Shown in pieces: positions 26,301 through 33,794 of a DNA stretch of 52,609 nucleotides. The notes under the pieces were generated by a model. It searched no databases. It was not told the DNA's origin and saw only the letters and a program-made list of their open reading frames with translations. Position 1 is the first letter of the stretch, and every line of letters begins with the position of its first letter. Made by a program: the position numbers and the translations under genes. Source of the DNA: a bacterium (lineage in GTDB: Bacteria > Gemmatimonadota > Gemmatimonadetes > Gemmatimonadales > Gemmatimonadaceae); NCBI GenBank assembly GCA_027484025.1, contig JAIXTI010000250.1:1-52609 (forward strand), written 5' to 3'.

Positions 26301-26443
26301 ACGCGAGCCGCTTCGACGGGACGTTGATTGGCCGCGTCGGTTACGGTGACTGCCAGGGTACCAAGCTGCTGTGCACGGGCCGGTGGACTGGCGAGTGCAA
26401 GCAACCCTGTCAGCGCCAGCAGGGGGCGCCACAAGTGGTGCAT
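23339..26443 (-). CDS. SusC/RagA-family TonB-dependent receptor
   Basis: Outer-membrane active transporter of 1034 aa. A signal peptide (1-24) is followed by a carboxypeptidase-regulatory-like beta-sandwich (about 28-110), typical of SusC. Next come the TonB-box area (VVTTATGEQ), the plug domain with LNDLLNSRAPGV, IRIRGMNS and PIWIIDGIRM (about 135-240), and the barrel, ending in Phe. The ATG at 26443 has GAGGAG a few bases upstream. It forms an operon with SusD. The upstream gap is shared with the divergent flavin cassette. TonB/ExbBD are not in the window. Confidence 0.95.
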   Translation of the reverse strand: MHHLWRPLLALTGLLALASPPARAQQLGTLAVTVTDAANQRPVEAARVFLVGTTFAGQTAPDGKLTLRGIGAGPYTVRVLRVGYTEQSKPITIAAGQTQTLNVALTTAAVNLAAVVTTATGEQRRVEIGNATANIDAAKVTESAPLGNLNDLLNSRAPGVTVTSGTQTGTGARIRIRGMNSVSLNNEPIWIIDGIRMTSNNASFTTATGSGGGTGGNAPSRVGDLNPEEIENIEIVKGPSAATLYGTDAANGVILVTTKKGRAGAARWTIYGEGGTVYDRNFYPDAYSLWGKRPGETVSSRAFCNLQRIGLGQCTADSTSSLNLFDEKDLTPVGTGNRRQTGVQVSGGTEAVRYFLSAEDENEIGVLELPVFERQRMDSSGIPIRPWTERPNTMNRRSLRSNVNAQLNPKLDVAMSTNFINIAQRYSLESNATAGLGSHLFGGPGTRDNGTVSGLGTPLNGYRAWTPGYMWAEKTEQSVNRFIWSGQANYRPTSWLSTRATVGNDWTGRNDENLLFRGEGPPLTATTRLGSRGIGRVFINNLTVDLGATANYEKFGFQHKTTVGSQYIGYRFTSATTGSSQLAPGSQSVGSGTVLVVDEGTTLTKTFGSFIEQSLAWRDRLFLTAAVRSDQNSAFGTNFQSIVYPKASMSYLISQEDWWKAPSFVNTFRVRYAYGQSGVQPGPNDALFFYNSGITSVAATDQPTVIQGALGNANLKPERSAEHEMGFETQMFNQRVSLDFTYYNKVTTDALISAVLPPSYGSVASQLRNLGSVKNAGVEVALNAQLVQKNNFGWDANIAFSSNDNKVVSLGNTPPQLGLPTRTVAGYPIGGYWERPITGWEDKNGDGLLTYFPDAARNEVFVGDSVIFRGYSTPRYMTTLVNGVDLFNKQLRLQGMVDWRSGGLWYNNTERIRCTRPNCSGRNNLKAEFVDQATNIAANEHPARTLDGFLQSGAFVRLREISAQWTVSNSMAKRLVRGRSLSLVVTARNLKLWTNYRGTDPESGFNTTSGTEAPSEFQTVGPPSYFITRINIGF

Positions 26444-26639
26444 GTGCGGGTCTCCTCAGAGGATGGTGAGGTGCGAAATCGGTGTCCGGACACTTCGGGT
26501 CCTAACGGTTCGGTCCCACCGGACCAATTGAAATTAGCACGGCTGGGTTCCTTCTGTCCCGCGAAGGTGCGCTTTGTACCATGTATGGCTGAGTTCGCCT
26601 CAACTCACTGTCGTTCTCAACGACGAGGCACCTCTCGGC
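26444..26639. promoter_or_regulatory. Divergent control region susC / flavin cassette
   Basis: A 196-nt region between divergent operons. It holds a perfect 12-bp palindrome, gtgtccggacac (26482-26493), about 40 nt upstream of the susC start, and a smaller inverted repeat ggtcc-cacc-ggacc (around 26512-26525). Either could be an operator. No clear -35/-10 pair was identified. Confidence 0.4.
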
Positions 26640-27539
26640 GTGTATTCTCCAGTAGTCTCCCCCGTCCCTTCCGGCGTGACAAATACCCCCTCAAACGGCT
26701 CAAATCACGCGCCTCTCCCCTCGCGGCTCCGGAGGGGCGCTTCGACGCAACCCACACTGCTGGCCATCGGCGCGGCCGCCGTACTGGCGGCGTATTCGGC
26801 CGGTTATGTGCGGACGGAAGCGGCGGCCACCGAACTCGCCGCGCGCAGTGCGCCACGTCGACGCGTGCCGGTTGCCGGACCAGACGCGATACCCAACGGG
26901 ACATCGCATGCCGCTGCTGGGGATGCCTCTGTGCCCGTGCCCCCCGTGGCGAGCACTTCGGACCATGCCGTGGTCGCCTCGACCGGAAGTGGGCCACAGC
27001 TCGATCCGAAGGGGGGAGCCGACGCGCCCGCATCTTCGGCACCGCATCAGGTTGTCCCAGATGTTGCGACCACTGATGCAGCCGCCGTCCCTCCGGCGGC
27101 CGCATCAGTGGCACTCGCCGGTGCGCCGAGTGTCACTGGCGCCACCAGTGCGTCCAGCGCGACCATCGCCGTCACGCCGGCGCCGGTACCGGTCGTCGCA
27201 ACGCCACCGGTCGTGACGGCGTCAGCGCCCGCGCCATCCCCGGCGCCGGCCACCGCCGACAGCAGCAAGAAGGTCAAGTGGAAGGACGGGACCTTCACCG
27301 GGTGGGGCACGTCGCGGCACGGCGACATCGAGGCCACCGTCATCATCGAAGGCGGCAAGATCACGGCCGCGGCCATCAGTCGCTGCCTCACGCGGTACTC
27401 GTGCTCGTGGATCGCGCATCTGCAGCCGCAGGTAGCCCAACGCCAGAGCCCGGAAATCGACAACGTGTCCGGCGCGACCGACAGCACCAATGCGTTTTAT
27501 TACGCGATCGTTGAAGCACTCAAGCACGCGGCGCCGTGA
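26640..27539 (+). CDS. Membrane-anchored FMN-binding-domain protein (covalent flavinylation site)
   Basis: Electron carrier of about 299 aa. A hydrophobic anchor (about 38-57) is followed by a ~150-residue Pro/Ala/Ser/Val linker, then an FMN_bind domain (about 218-297) of the NqrC/RnfG type. The motif D-N-V-S-G-A-T (27459-27479) matches the DxxSGAT consensus used by ApbE, which makes Thr280 the predicted FMN-phosphoester site. Two cysteines (in SRCLTRYSCSW) lie in the domain. GTG 26640 has GAGG at 26625-26628. GTG 26676 is an alternative start. The stop overlaps apbE (GTGA), so substrate and modifying enzyme are coupled. Confidence 0.85.
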   Translation: MYSPVVSPVPSGVTNTPSNGSNHAPLPSRLRRGASTQPTLLAIGAAAVLAAYSAGYVRTEAAATELAARSAPRRRVPVAGPDAIPNGTSHAAAGDASVPVPPVASTSDHAVVASTGSGPQLDPKGGADAPASSAPHQVVPDVATTDAAAVPPAAASVALAGAPSVTGATSASSATIAVTPAPVPVVATPPVVTASAPAPSPAPATADSSKKVKWKDGTFTGWGTSRHGDIEATVIIEGGKITAAAISRCLTRYSCSWIAHLQPQVAQRQSPEIDNVSGATDSTNAFYYAIVEALKHAAP

Positions 27540-28465
27540 GCGATCTGCCCACGTACGAGTTTGTCACGACCGCAATGAGTACCACGATCTCGCTGCAGCT
27601 GGTGGGCGAACTGCACGACGCTCCGTCGCGTGCGGCCGACGCATTGGGGTGGTTCGACCTGGTGGAGCGCAGCTGCTCACGTTTTGAAAAGTCGTCGGAG
27701 CTCATGCGCCTGTCTGACACGCGCAATGTGTTCACACCGGTCTCCCCGTTGTTGTTCGAACTCCTGCGCGTGGCGCATTCAATGGCCGACGCCAGCGACG
27801 GGGCCTTCGACCCGGCAGTAGGCGCACGGGTACATGCCCTGGGCTTCAATCGCCCGTGGCGTGGCGGCGCGGCCATTGCCCTCGAGCGACACGACACCGA
27901 CGCCACGTGGCGTGATATCACGCTCGACGAAGCCGCCAGTGCCGTTCGACTCGAACGGCCGCTGCAACTCGATCTTGGCGCCATCGCCAAAGGCTTCGCC
28001 ATCGATCTCGCGGCGCGTGCCCTGGCTGCTGTCGCCCACTGTGCCATCAACGCGGGCGGCGACCTGCTGTACCGCGGACGCAACGCCAAAGGCGCCCCCT
28101 GGCGCACCGCCATCGTGCATCCGCGCGACGAACGGGCGCGACTCGCCACCATGACGTGCGAGGCCGCCGAGTTCGCGGTGTGCACGAGCGGCGATTATGT
28201 GCGGCGAACGGCGCGTGGACATCATCTCGTCGATCCGCGGCAGCGCGAGGCGACATCAGCGTCCCGCTCGCAAAGCGTGACGGTGGTGGCCTCACAAGCA
28301 GCGATCGCCGACGGACTGGCGACGGCGGCCTTTGTGCTGGGGCCGGACGCCGGCGCTGCGCTCCTGCAGGCTCAGGGCGTTGATGGCTGCATCGTGGACG
28401 CCGATGGTGCGGTGCACATGGTGCGTGGATGGGGGTGCACTGAGTGGAGCGTAGGCCATGAGTGA
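27536..28465 (+). CDS. apbE: ApbE family FAD:protein FMN transferase
   Basis: Transfers FMN from FAD to a threonine of target proteins. 309 aa. Family motifs are SRFEKSSELMRLS (48-60), DGAFDPAVG (88-96), LDLGAIAKGFAID (145-157) and NAGGDL (172-177). Unlike the well-studied periplasmic lipoprotein ApbE, no signal peptide or lipobox is visible. The protein starts MSDLPTYEFVTTAM, which is already the conserved first strand, and no upstream in-frame start was found. It overlaps the FMN-binding gene by 4 nt and the RnfD-like gene by 8 nt, so its target is almost certainly the neighbouring SGAT protein. Confidence 0.93.
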   Translation: MSDLPTYEFVTTAMSTTISLQLVGELHDAPSRAADALGWFDLVERSCSRFEKSSELMRLSDTRNVFTPVSPLLFELLRVAHSMADASDGAFDPAVGARVHALGFNRPWRGGAAIALERHDTDATWRDITLDEAASAVRLERPLQLDLGAIAKGFAIDLAARALAAVAHCAINAGGDLLYRGRNAKGAPWRTAIVHPRDERARLATMTCEAAEFAVCTSGDYVRRTARGHHLVDPRQREATSASRSQSVTVVASQAAIADGLATAAFVLGPDAGAALLQAQGVDGCIVDADGAVHMVRGWGCTEWSVGHE

Positions 28466-29342
28466 CGGCACGTTGGCCCCCGCGCGCAGGTCATCGTGGA
28501 CGGCTCTTCCCCGCTGGCTCCGTTCGCCGAAAGGACTGTTCACGGCCATTCTGCTGATCCTGACGGCGCCCGCCGCTCATCATGCAGGATGGATGCTCGT
28601 GCTTCCCGGTCTCGCGAGCGCCATACTCGTCGCCATGCTTCTCGACGCGCCACTGATCCGGTGGCGCGATGGGCAGTGGAGCGTACCCGACGGCGCCTTG
28701 CTTACCGGCGTGCTTGTGGGTGTGGTGCTCAGTCCCCATGCGACATGGTGGGTCGCGGCGGGTACCTCGGCGCTGGCGATTGCCGCCAAGCATGCGCTGC
28801 GCGTGAAGCGTGCCAACGTATTGAACCCCGCCGCGGCAGGGCTGGTCGCCAGCTACTACCTGTTCGACTCGGGACAGAACTGGTGGGGCGCTCTGCCCGA
28901 TCTCGCGCCCGTATGGACGCTCCTGTTGGGATCGACCGCCGCGTTCATGGCGTGGCGTCTCAACAAACTGCCGCTGGTGTTGGCACTCCTTGGCGTGCAC
29001 TTCGTGCTGGCGACGAGTGCCACGTATGTGATCGACCCAGTGCGGCTGGCCGAGCTGTATCGTGCGCCCGATCTGCAGATGGTGCTGTTCTTCGCCGGCT
29101 TCATGGCCACCGACCCGCCGACATCACCGCCCAAGGCCGGCGATCAGGTGACCTACGGCGCTATCGCGGCCGTCGCGGGATTTGGCTTGTACATCGCGAT
29201 CGGTGCCGTCTACTTCCTGTTGGGTGGCCTGCTCGTGGCGAACCTGTGGGAAGGCTGGCGCAAGTGGAAGCGCGCGGGGAGCGCCCGCGCGGCACGCGTC
29301 ACGTCGGCTGCTGCGCCCAGAACCGAAGCAGCGCTTCGTTGA
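28458..29342 (+). CDS. RnfD/NqrB-family membrane electron-transfer subunit
   Basis: Polytopic membrane protein of 294 aa, with about eight to ten TM helices. Family segments are GALLTGVLVGVVLSP (79-93), NVLNPAAAG (120-128), and the C-terminal FFAGFMATDPPTSPPKAGDQVTYG. In Rnf/Nqr this subunit carries electrons across the membrane via flavins. Here the covalent-FMN motif SGAT of RnfD is not visible, so any flavin would be non-covalent (riboflavin or FMN), or electrons pass differently. No rnfA/B/C/E/G or nqr genes accompany it. It overlaps apbE by 8 nt and overlaps the convergent hydrolase gene by 44 nt at its 3' end. Confidence 0.88.
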   Translation: MSDGTLAPARRSSWTALPRWLRSPKGLFTAILLILTAPAAHHAGWMLVLPGLASAILVAMLLDAPLIRWRDGQWSVPDGALLTGVLVGVVLSPHATWWVAAGTSALAIAAKHALRVKRANVLNPAAAGLVASYYLFDSGQNWWGALPDLAPVWTLLLGSTAAFMAWRLNKLPLVLALLGVHFVLATSATYVIDPVRLAELYRAPDLQMVLFFAGFMATDPPTSPPKAGDQVTYGAIAAVAGFGLYIAIGAVYFLLGGLLVANLWEGWRKWKRAGSARAARVTSAAAPRTEAALR

Positions 29343-30183
29343 CCGCACTGGCGTGCGTGTGCTGTAGCCAATGCGCCGCCGGCAGCCGTTCGACCGTCAA
29401 CGACGGCACCCACCGTTCGAAGCCCGTGGTGAGTTCAACGCCAAGATAGGGATCGCGTTCGCCCCATAGCAGCAACGTCGGCGCACTGATCACCACATCA
29501 CGCGGCGGCGGGAAGCGCAATAACGCGCGATAGTAGTTTATGGCGGCGCTCCACGCACTGCGCGAGGCAAAGGCCCGGCGGTACTGTGTCTCGAGAGCAC
29601 TCGTGTCCGGCATGTCGGCCGTTGGCGTCGCCGCACCGCTGCGCAACACGCGCATGAACAACGCCGAGTCCCCGGCCTGCCACATGAACTCCGGGAGCCA
29701 TGGCAGCTGAAAAAACAGCACGTACCACGACTTCCGGCGCTGCGTCCATCCGTTTCGCAGTGCGCGCCGGAAGGCGGCAGGATGGGGTGCATTGAGCACG
29801 CCAAGCGAACGCACCACCTGCGGGTGGTGCATGGCCACATGCCACGCCAGCACACCGCCCCAATCGTGTCCCACCAGGTGCACGGCACCGCCATACTGAT
29901 TGGCGAGCGCCTCGATATCGCGCCCGAGGAGTTCGAGCCGATACTCGGCAACTTGCTTTGGACGCTCCGTCTCGTTGTATCCGCGCAAGTCGGGTACGAC
30001 CACACGGTAGCCCTGTGCGACGAGCACGTCGATCTGCCCAAGCCAGGACAACCAGCAATCGGGGAAGCCGTGCAGCAGCAGGACCACCGGCCCGGTGCCC
30101 GCCTCCACCACGTGAAAGCGCAGGCCGTTCACCATGACCTGCCGGTGGGTGTAGCCGGCAAGCCGGTCCTCGAGTGTCGCCAT
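29299..30183 (-). CDS. Alpha/beta hydrolase, epoxide hydrolase-like
   Basis: Cytoplasmic alpha/beta-hydrolase of 294 aa. The oxyanion motif HGFPD is at 38-42, the nucleophile Asp107 in GHDWGG, the acid in LLLWGERDPYLG (near 250) and the base His in AAHWLQH (near 275). An Asp nucleophile together with HGFPD and a cap domain points to soluble epoxide hydrolase or haloacid/fluoroacetate dehalogenase-type activity rather than an esterase. A cap tyrosine (NYYRALLR) supports epoxide hydrolase. The 3' end overlaps the rnfD-like gene on the other strand by 44 nt. The downstream neighbour on the same strand lies beyond that cassette, so it ends its own transcription unit. Confidence 0.9.
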   Translation of the reverse strand: MATLEDRLAGYTHRQVMVNGLRFHVVEAGTGPVVLLLHGFPDCWLSWLGQIDVLVAQGYRVVVPDLRGYNETERPKQVAEYRLELLGRDIEALANQYGGAVHLVGHDWGGVLAWHVAMHHPQVVRSLGVLNAPHPAAFRRALRNGWTQRRKSWYVLFFQLPWLPEFMWQAGDSALFMRVLRSGAATPTADMPDTSALETQYRRAFASRSAWSAAINYYRALLRFPPPRDVVISAPTLLLWGERDPYLGVELTTGFERWVPSLTVERLPAAHWLQHTHASAVNEALLRFWAQQPT

Positions 30184-30187
30184 GTCG

Positions 30188-31648
30188 TTACTGCCGCACG
30201 ACGTTCGTGGAGAGCGCCTTGGTGAGGCGGTACAGGAACTCCTGCCCTTCGTAGTAGCTCTTCACCGCCATACGCTCATCGCGGCCATGGGCCCGCGCGT
30301 CGACCGTGGGGTCGCTGAAGAGCCCCGACACGCCGAACGCCGGCACGCCGAGGGCGCGGAAGAAACGGGAATCGGTAGCGCCCGTGCTCATGGTGGGAAT
30401 GATGGGCATCTTCCCCCACAGCTCACCGGTGATGCGCGTGACGTTGTCCATGAGTTCGGGAAGCAATGCCGATGCCGGCGTACTCGGACGCTGCGACCGG
30501 ATGATGACCTTCACGTTGGTGTCGGCGATGGCCTTGTCAAGTTCCGCGCGCACGGTTTCGGCCGTCTCCGACGGGTAGATGCGGCAGTTCACGTTCGCTT
30601 CGGCAAGCTGCGGCAACGCGTTGGTCGCGTGTCCGCCCTTGAGCTCCGTGGCCACGCAGGTCGTCCGCAGCATAGAGTTGTAGCGCGGATCGGCGGTGAC
30701 GACTTTCACCGCGGCCGGGTTGGCCGGATTGGCGACGAGCGCCTGCATCGCCTTGCCCATGGCCGGCTCTTCGAGTGGTCCGGTTTGCGTGAAGAACGCG
30801 CGGGTCACGTCGTTGAGCTTGATGGCGAACTTGTAGCGCCCCACTTTGGCCAACGCGTCGGCCAGCTGGGTAATGGCGTTGTCGTCGCGCGGGACCGACG
30901 AATGCCCGCCTTTGTTGGTGGCGCGCAACGTGAAGTTCGTGGTGATCTTCTCCGCCGCCTGCACGCCGTTGAAGAGGGGCTTGCCGTTCCGCAACGTGCC
31001 GCCTCCGCCTTCGTTGATCACCAACGCCGCGTCCACCAGCTCTTTGTGGTTCTTGATCAGCCAATCGACGCCGTTGGCGGGGCCGCTTTCCTCGTCGGCG
31101 GTGAGTGCAATGATGATGTCACGATCGGGGACGAAACCTTCCTGCTTCATGCGGAAGACATTCGCCACGAAAATGCTGGCCATCGCCTTGTCGTCGGCGG
31201 TACCACGACCGTAGTAGTATCCGTCGCGTTCGGTGAACACGAAGGGATCGAGGTCAGGGGACCAGTCGGCCTTGAGCGCTTCCACCACGTCGATGTGGGC
31301 GAGCAGCAACAGCGGTTTCGGGGCGCCGGCGCCGCCCTTGCCGCGGATGCGCGCCACCACGTTGTGCTTCTCCGGCCGCGGTCCCCCCACGAAGATGTCC
31401 GCCTCGGGAATGCCCGCCGCCTTGAATCGCGCGGCCATGGCCTTGGCGGCTGTGGTGATGTTGCCGGTTTCCACACCGGTGTTGATCTCCACGAGCTCCT
31501 TGTAAATGTCTCGCGAGAACTGTTGAAATGGTGTCAACGCACCGGGCTTGTACACGTCGGCGGCACGCTGTGCACCGGCCACCGCGGGCGCGCTCATGGC
31601 ACCTACCACCGCAACCGTCAGGGCAACAGCAGAGACAACTTGGCGCAT
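30188..31648 (-). CDS. Secreted M20-family metallopeptidase (carboxypeptidase-like)
   Basis: Zinc exopeptidase of 486 aa with a signal peptide (1-26). Ligands are His118/Asp120 in LAHIDVV, bridging Asp152 in GTADDK, Glu186-Glu187 in ADEESG, and a late His in VDARAHGRDER. The dimerisation domain has KGGHSSVPRDDNAI. This is the M20/M25/M40 branch, distinct from the M20 protein encoded at 17175. ATG 31648 is chosen because GGAG lies 7 nt upstream, inside the alternative start at 31660, which itself lacks a Shine-Dalgarno. It precedes the hydrolase gene by 4 nt, so the two are probably co-transcribed. Confidence 0.92.
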   Translation of the reverse strand: MRQVVSAVALTVAVVGAMSAPAVAGAQRAADVYKPGALTPFQQFSRDIYKELVEINTGVETGNITTAAKAMAARFKAAGIPEADIFVGGPRPEKHNVVARIRGKGGAGAPKPLLLLAHIDVVEALKADWSPDLDPFVFTERDGYYYGRGTADDKAMASIFVANVFRMKQEGFVPDRDIIIALTADEESGPANGVDWLIKNHKELVDAALVINEGGGGTLRNGKPLFNGVQAAEKITTNFTLRATNKGGHSSVPRDDNAITQLADALAKVGRYKFAIKLNDVTRAFFTQTGPLEEPAMGKAMQALVANPANPAAVKVVTADPRYNSMLRTTCVATELKGGHATNALPQLAEANVNCRIYPSETAETVRAELDKAIADTNVKVIIRSQRPSTPASALLPELMDNVTRITGELWGKMPIIPTMSTGATDSRFFRALGVPAFGVSGLFSDPTVDARAHGRDERMAVKSYYEGQEFLYRLTKALSTNVVRQ

Positions 31649-31690
31649 CACCAGCTCCATCGTTGGAGGATCACGACTCGAGGAACTCGA

Positions 31691-32053
31691 TCAGAGAAAA
31701 CTCAGCGGGGCGCTCTGTGCCCCGCCGTCATCGCGGACGTAGTGCGTCAACATCGCTTCCGCCGCGGGCAGATATGCTTCGACCGGCGGCAAGCCGCCAT
31801 CGAGCATCGGCCCCGTATCGCGAAGCACGGAGGCGATACCATCGGTGAGCGCCATCAGGTCGCGATGATCGTGCACGAACGCATCGACCAGCAGCGCCAT
31901 ATGTCCCGAAAGCTCCTCTGGCGTCGGCTCGCGCACCGCTCGCCAGCCAATCTGTTCGAGGGCGCGCGCGAGGGCTGGCGCAGCGCCAGGGCCACCGGGT
32001 CTGGTGTCCTCGCTGTAGCGCTCCTTGAGACGACTGAAGGTGAGCACCGCCAT
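31691..32053 (-). CDS. Small hypothetical protein
   Basis: 120 aa, soluble, acidic, no recognised family. Predicted mostly helical with a regular amphipathic C-terminal part (PPVEAYLPAAEAMLTHYVRDD). No signal peptide or metal motif was seen. It is divergent from the hydroxy-acid oxidase gene (about 75 nt apart) and lies 42 nt upstream of the M20 gene on the same strand, so it may be first in that operon. Coding status rests on an uninterrupted frame with a sensible amino-acid make-up and the lack of any better frame here. Confidence 0.55.
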   Translation of the reverse strand: MAVLTFSRLKERYSEDTRPGGPGAAPALARALEQIGWRAVREPTPEELSGHMALLVDAFVHDHRDLMALTDGIASVLRDTGPMLDGGLPPVEAYLPAAEAMLTHYVRDDGGAQSAPLSFL

Positions 32054-32127
32054 GCACGGTCCCGGGCAGAAGAGTGGGAAAGATCGTACAATACGCCCAA
32101 TCTGCCGTTCACACCAACGTGACCCCG

Positions 32128-33201
32128 ATGCTCCCCGTCAATCTCCGCTCGTACGAAGCGCTCGCGGCCGAACGCCTTCCCCGCATGGTGTACGACTACT
32201 ATGCCGGTGGCGCCAACGACGAAATCCTCCTCCGCGAATCCCGCTCCGCGTGGGATGAGATCCGGGTGCGCTATCGTGTGCTGCGCGACGTCTCGCAGCG
32301 TTCGCTCGCCACGACGGTCGGTGGTCACCAGCTGGACTGGCCCGTCATTGTGGCCCCGATGGCCTTTCAACAGATGGCCACCCCCGAGGGGGAGGTGGCC
32401 ACGGCGCGTGCCAGTGCGGACGCCGGCTCAGGCATGATCCTCTCCACCTTGTCCAACCGCACCATCGAGTCGGTGCGTGCGGCGTCCACCGGGCTGCTCT
32501 GGTTTCAACTTTACGTGTATCGCGACCGTGGAGTGACCGCCGAACTCGTGCGACGCGCCGAGCGTGCCGGTTGCACGGCGCTGGTGTTGACAGTCGACAC
32601 CCCGCTGCTCGGGCGACGGGAGCGTGATGTGCTCAACGGCTTTCATGTGCCGGCGGAATTCGACGCGCCGAACCTGGGTGTGGACATGCGCGGCACCTTG
32701 GCCGGCCAGAACGGTGCGGCCTCCGCGCTCGCACAGTTCATCGCTGAGTACTGGGACGCGGGCATTGCGTGGCGCGACCTCGCGTGGCTCCGCTCGCTCA
32801 CATCGCTCCCCATTTACGTGAAGGGGATCGTCCGCGGTGACGACGCGCTACTCGCCCTCGAACATGGTGCAGCCGGCGTCATCGTCTCCAATCATGGCGG
32901 CCGACAGCTTGACACCGCGCAGCCGACGGCGCGTGCTCTGCCCGAAGTAGCCGACGCTATGGCCGGCCGCGGCGTGCTGCTCGTAGACGGGGGCATTCGT
33001 CGCGGTACCGACGTGCTGAAGGCGCTCGCCATGGGCGCACACGCAGTGCTACTGGGGCGCCCGCTGCTCTGGGGACTCGCGGTGAATGGCGAGGCGGGCG
33101 CGCGGCATGTCCTGCAACTGCTACGCGACGAAGTCGACCTCGCCTTTGCGCTTGCGGGGGTCTGCTCTCCAACCGAAGCAACGCGCGACCTGCTCGCGTA
33201 G
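32128..33201 (+). CDS. FMN-dependent alpha-hydroxy-acid oxidase/dehydrogenase
   Basis: TIM-barrel flavoenzyme (glycolate oxidase / lactate oxidase / LldD family) that oxidises 2-hydroxy acids to 2-keto acids. 357 aa. The catalytic His256 lies in SNHGGRQLD, FMN-contacting Lys232 in YVKGI, the Tyr pair in VYDYYAGGANDE (21-32), and the phosphate-binding part in LVDGGIRRGTDVLKALAMGA. ATG 32128 gives the family-typical N-terminus (PVNLRSYEALA). GTG 32074 is an alternative that adds 18 unconserved residues. Whether it uses O2 or a membrane quinone cannot be told; the membrane-binding insert of LldD is not obvious. Confidence 0.92.
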   Translation: MLPVNLRSYEALAAERLPRMVYDYYAGGANDEILLRESRSAWDEIRVRYRVLRDVSQRSLATTVGGHQLDWPVIVAPMAFQQMATPEGEVATARASADAGSGMILSTLSNRTIESVRAASTGLLWFQLYVYRDRGVTAELVRRAERAGCTALVLTVDTPLLGRRERDVLNGFHVPAEFDAPNLGVDMRGTLAGQNGAASALAQFIAEYWDAGIAWRDLAWLRSLTSLPIYVKGIVRGDDALLALEHGAAGVIVSNHGGRQLDTAQPTARALPEVADAMAGRGVLLVDGGIRRGTDVLKALAMGAHAVLLGRPLLWGLAVNGEAGARHVLQLLRDEVDLAFALAGVCSPTEATRDLLA

Positions 33202-33205
33202 CGCC

Positions 33206-33709
33206 CTACAAGAGTCCCGGATTGCGCTGCCAGACCGAGATGGTCAGCGCACTCGCGAACGACACCCACAGCAGGTACGGCAGCAAGAGCAGCGCGGCGG
33301 GTCGATCGCGTCGACGAAACGCCACGATAGTCGCCGCGATGCTGGCCCAGAGCAGGAGCACTTCGGCCGTGGCCCAAGGGCCGTCGTGCCAGACGAAAAA
33401 GAGCCACGTCCAGAGCGCGTTCAGCCCGAGCTGCACCGCGTACAGCCCCAGCGGCGCCGTCGCCCGCTCGAAGCCGACCGCGCGCCAGACGCGCCACGCC
33501 GCGATGGCCATGAACAGGTAGAGCATCGACCACACCGGCCCGAAGAGCCACGCCGGCGGCGCCCATTCCGGTTTGACCAGCAAGGCGTAGAACTCAGCAG
33601 AGCTGCGCGACGCAAAGGCGGCGGCGAAGGCGGCCCCGCCGGTGACGCCGAGGCACACGAGCAACGCCGGCAGGCCGGCTCGACGTTGAAAGACAGCGGG
33701 GGAGGTCAT
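33206..33709 (-). CDS. tspO: TspO/MBR (tryptophan-rich sensory) family protein
   Basis: Five-helix membrane protein of 167 aa that binds porphyrins and, in some bacteria, modulates tetrapyrrole or stress signalling. The diagnostic segment KPEWAPPAWLFGPVWS (47-62) and the QLGLNALWTWLFF stretch are present. ATG 33709 is chosen over a frame extension to 33730. It is convergent with the hydroxy-acid oxidase (4 nt apart) and divergent from the giant kinase gene at 33795. The 85-nt divergent gap must contain both promoters, but none was recognised. Confidence 0.95.
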   Translation of the reverse strand: MTSPAVFQRRAGLPALLVCLGVTGGAAFAAAFASRSSAEFYALLVKPEWAPPAWLFGPVWSMLYLFMAIAAWRVWRAVGFERATAPLGLYAVQLGLNALWTWLFFVWHDGPWATAEVLLLWASIAATIVAFRRRDRPAALLLLPYLLWVSFASALTISVWQRNPGLL

Positions 33710-33794
33710 GTACAAACCTCGTGTATGCACGGACGGGGAGGAAGGGGAGAATCACCGGATCCCGGACGGATGACGGGCGGGGCGATCCTCTCTA

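Noticed and set aside
30182-32122. 646-codon plus-strand open frame opposite the M20 peptidase
   Set aside because: Antisense to a peptidase with all zinc ligands, low-complexity composition, no family motif.
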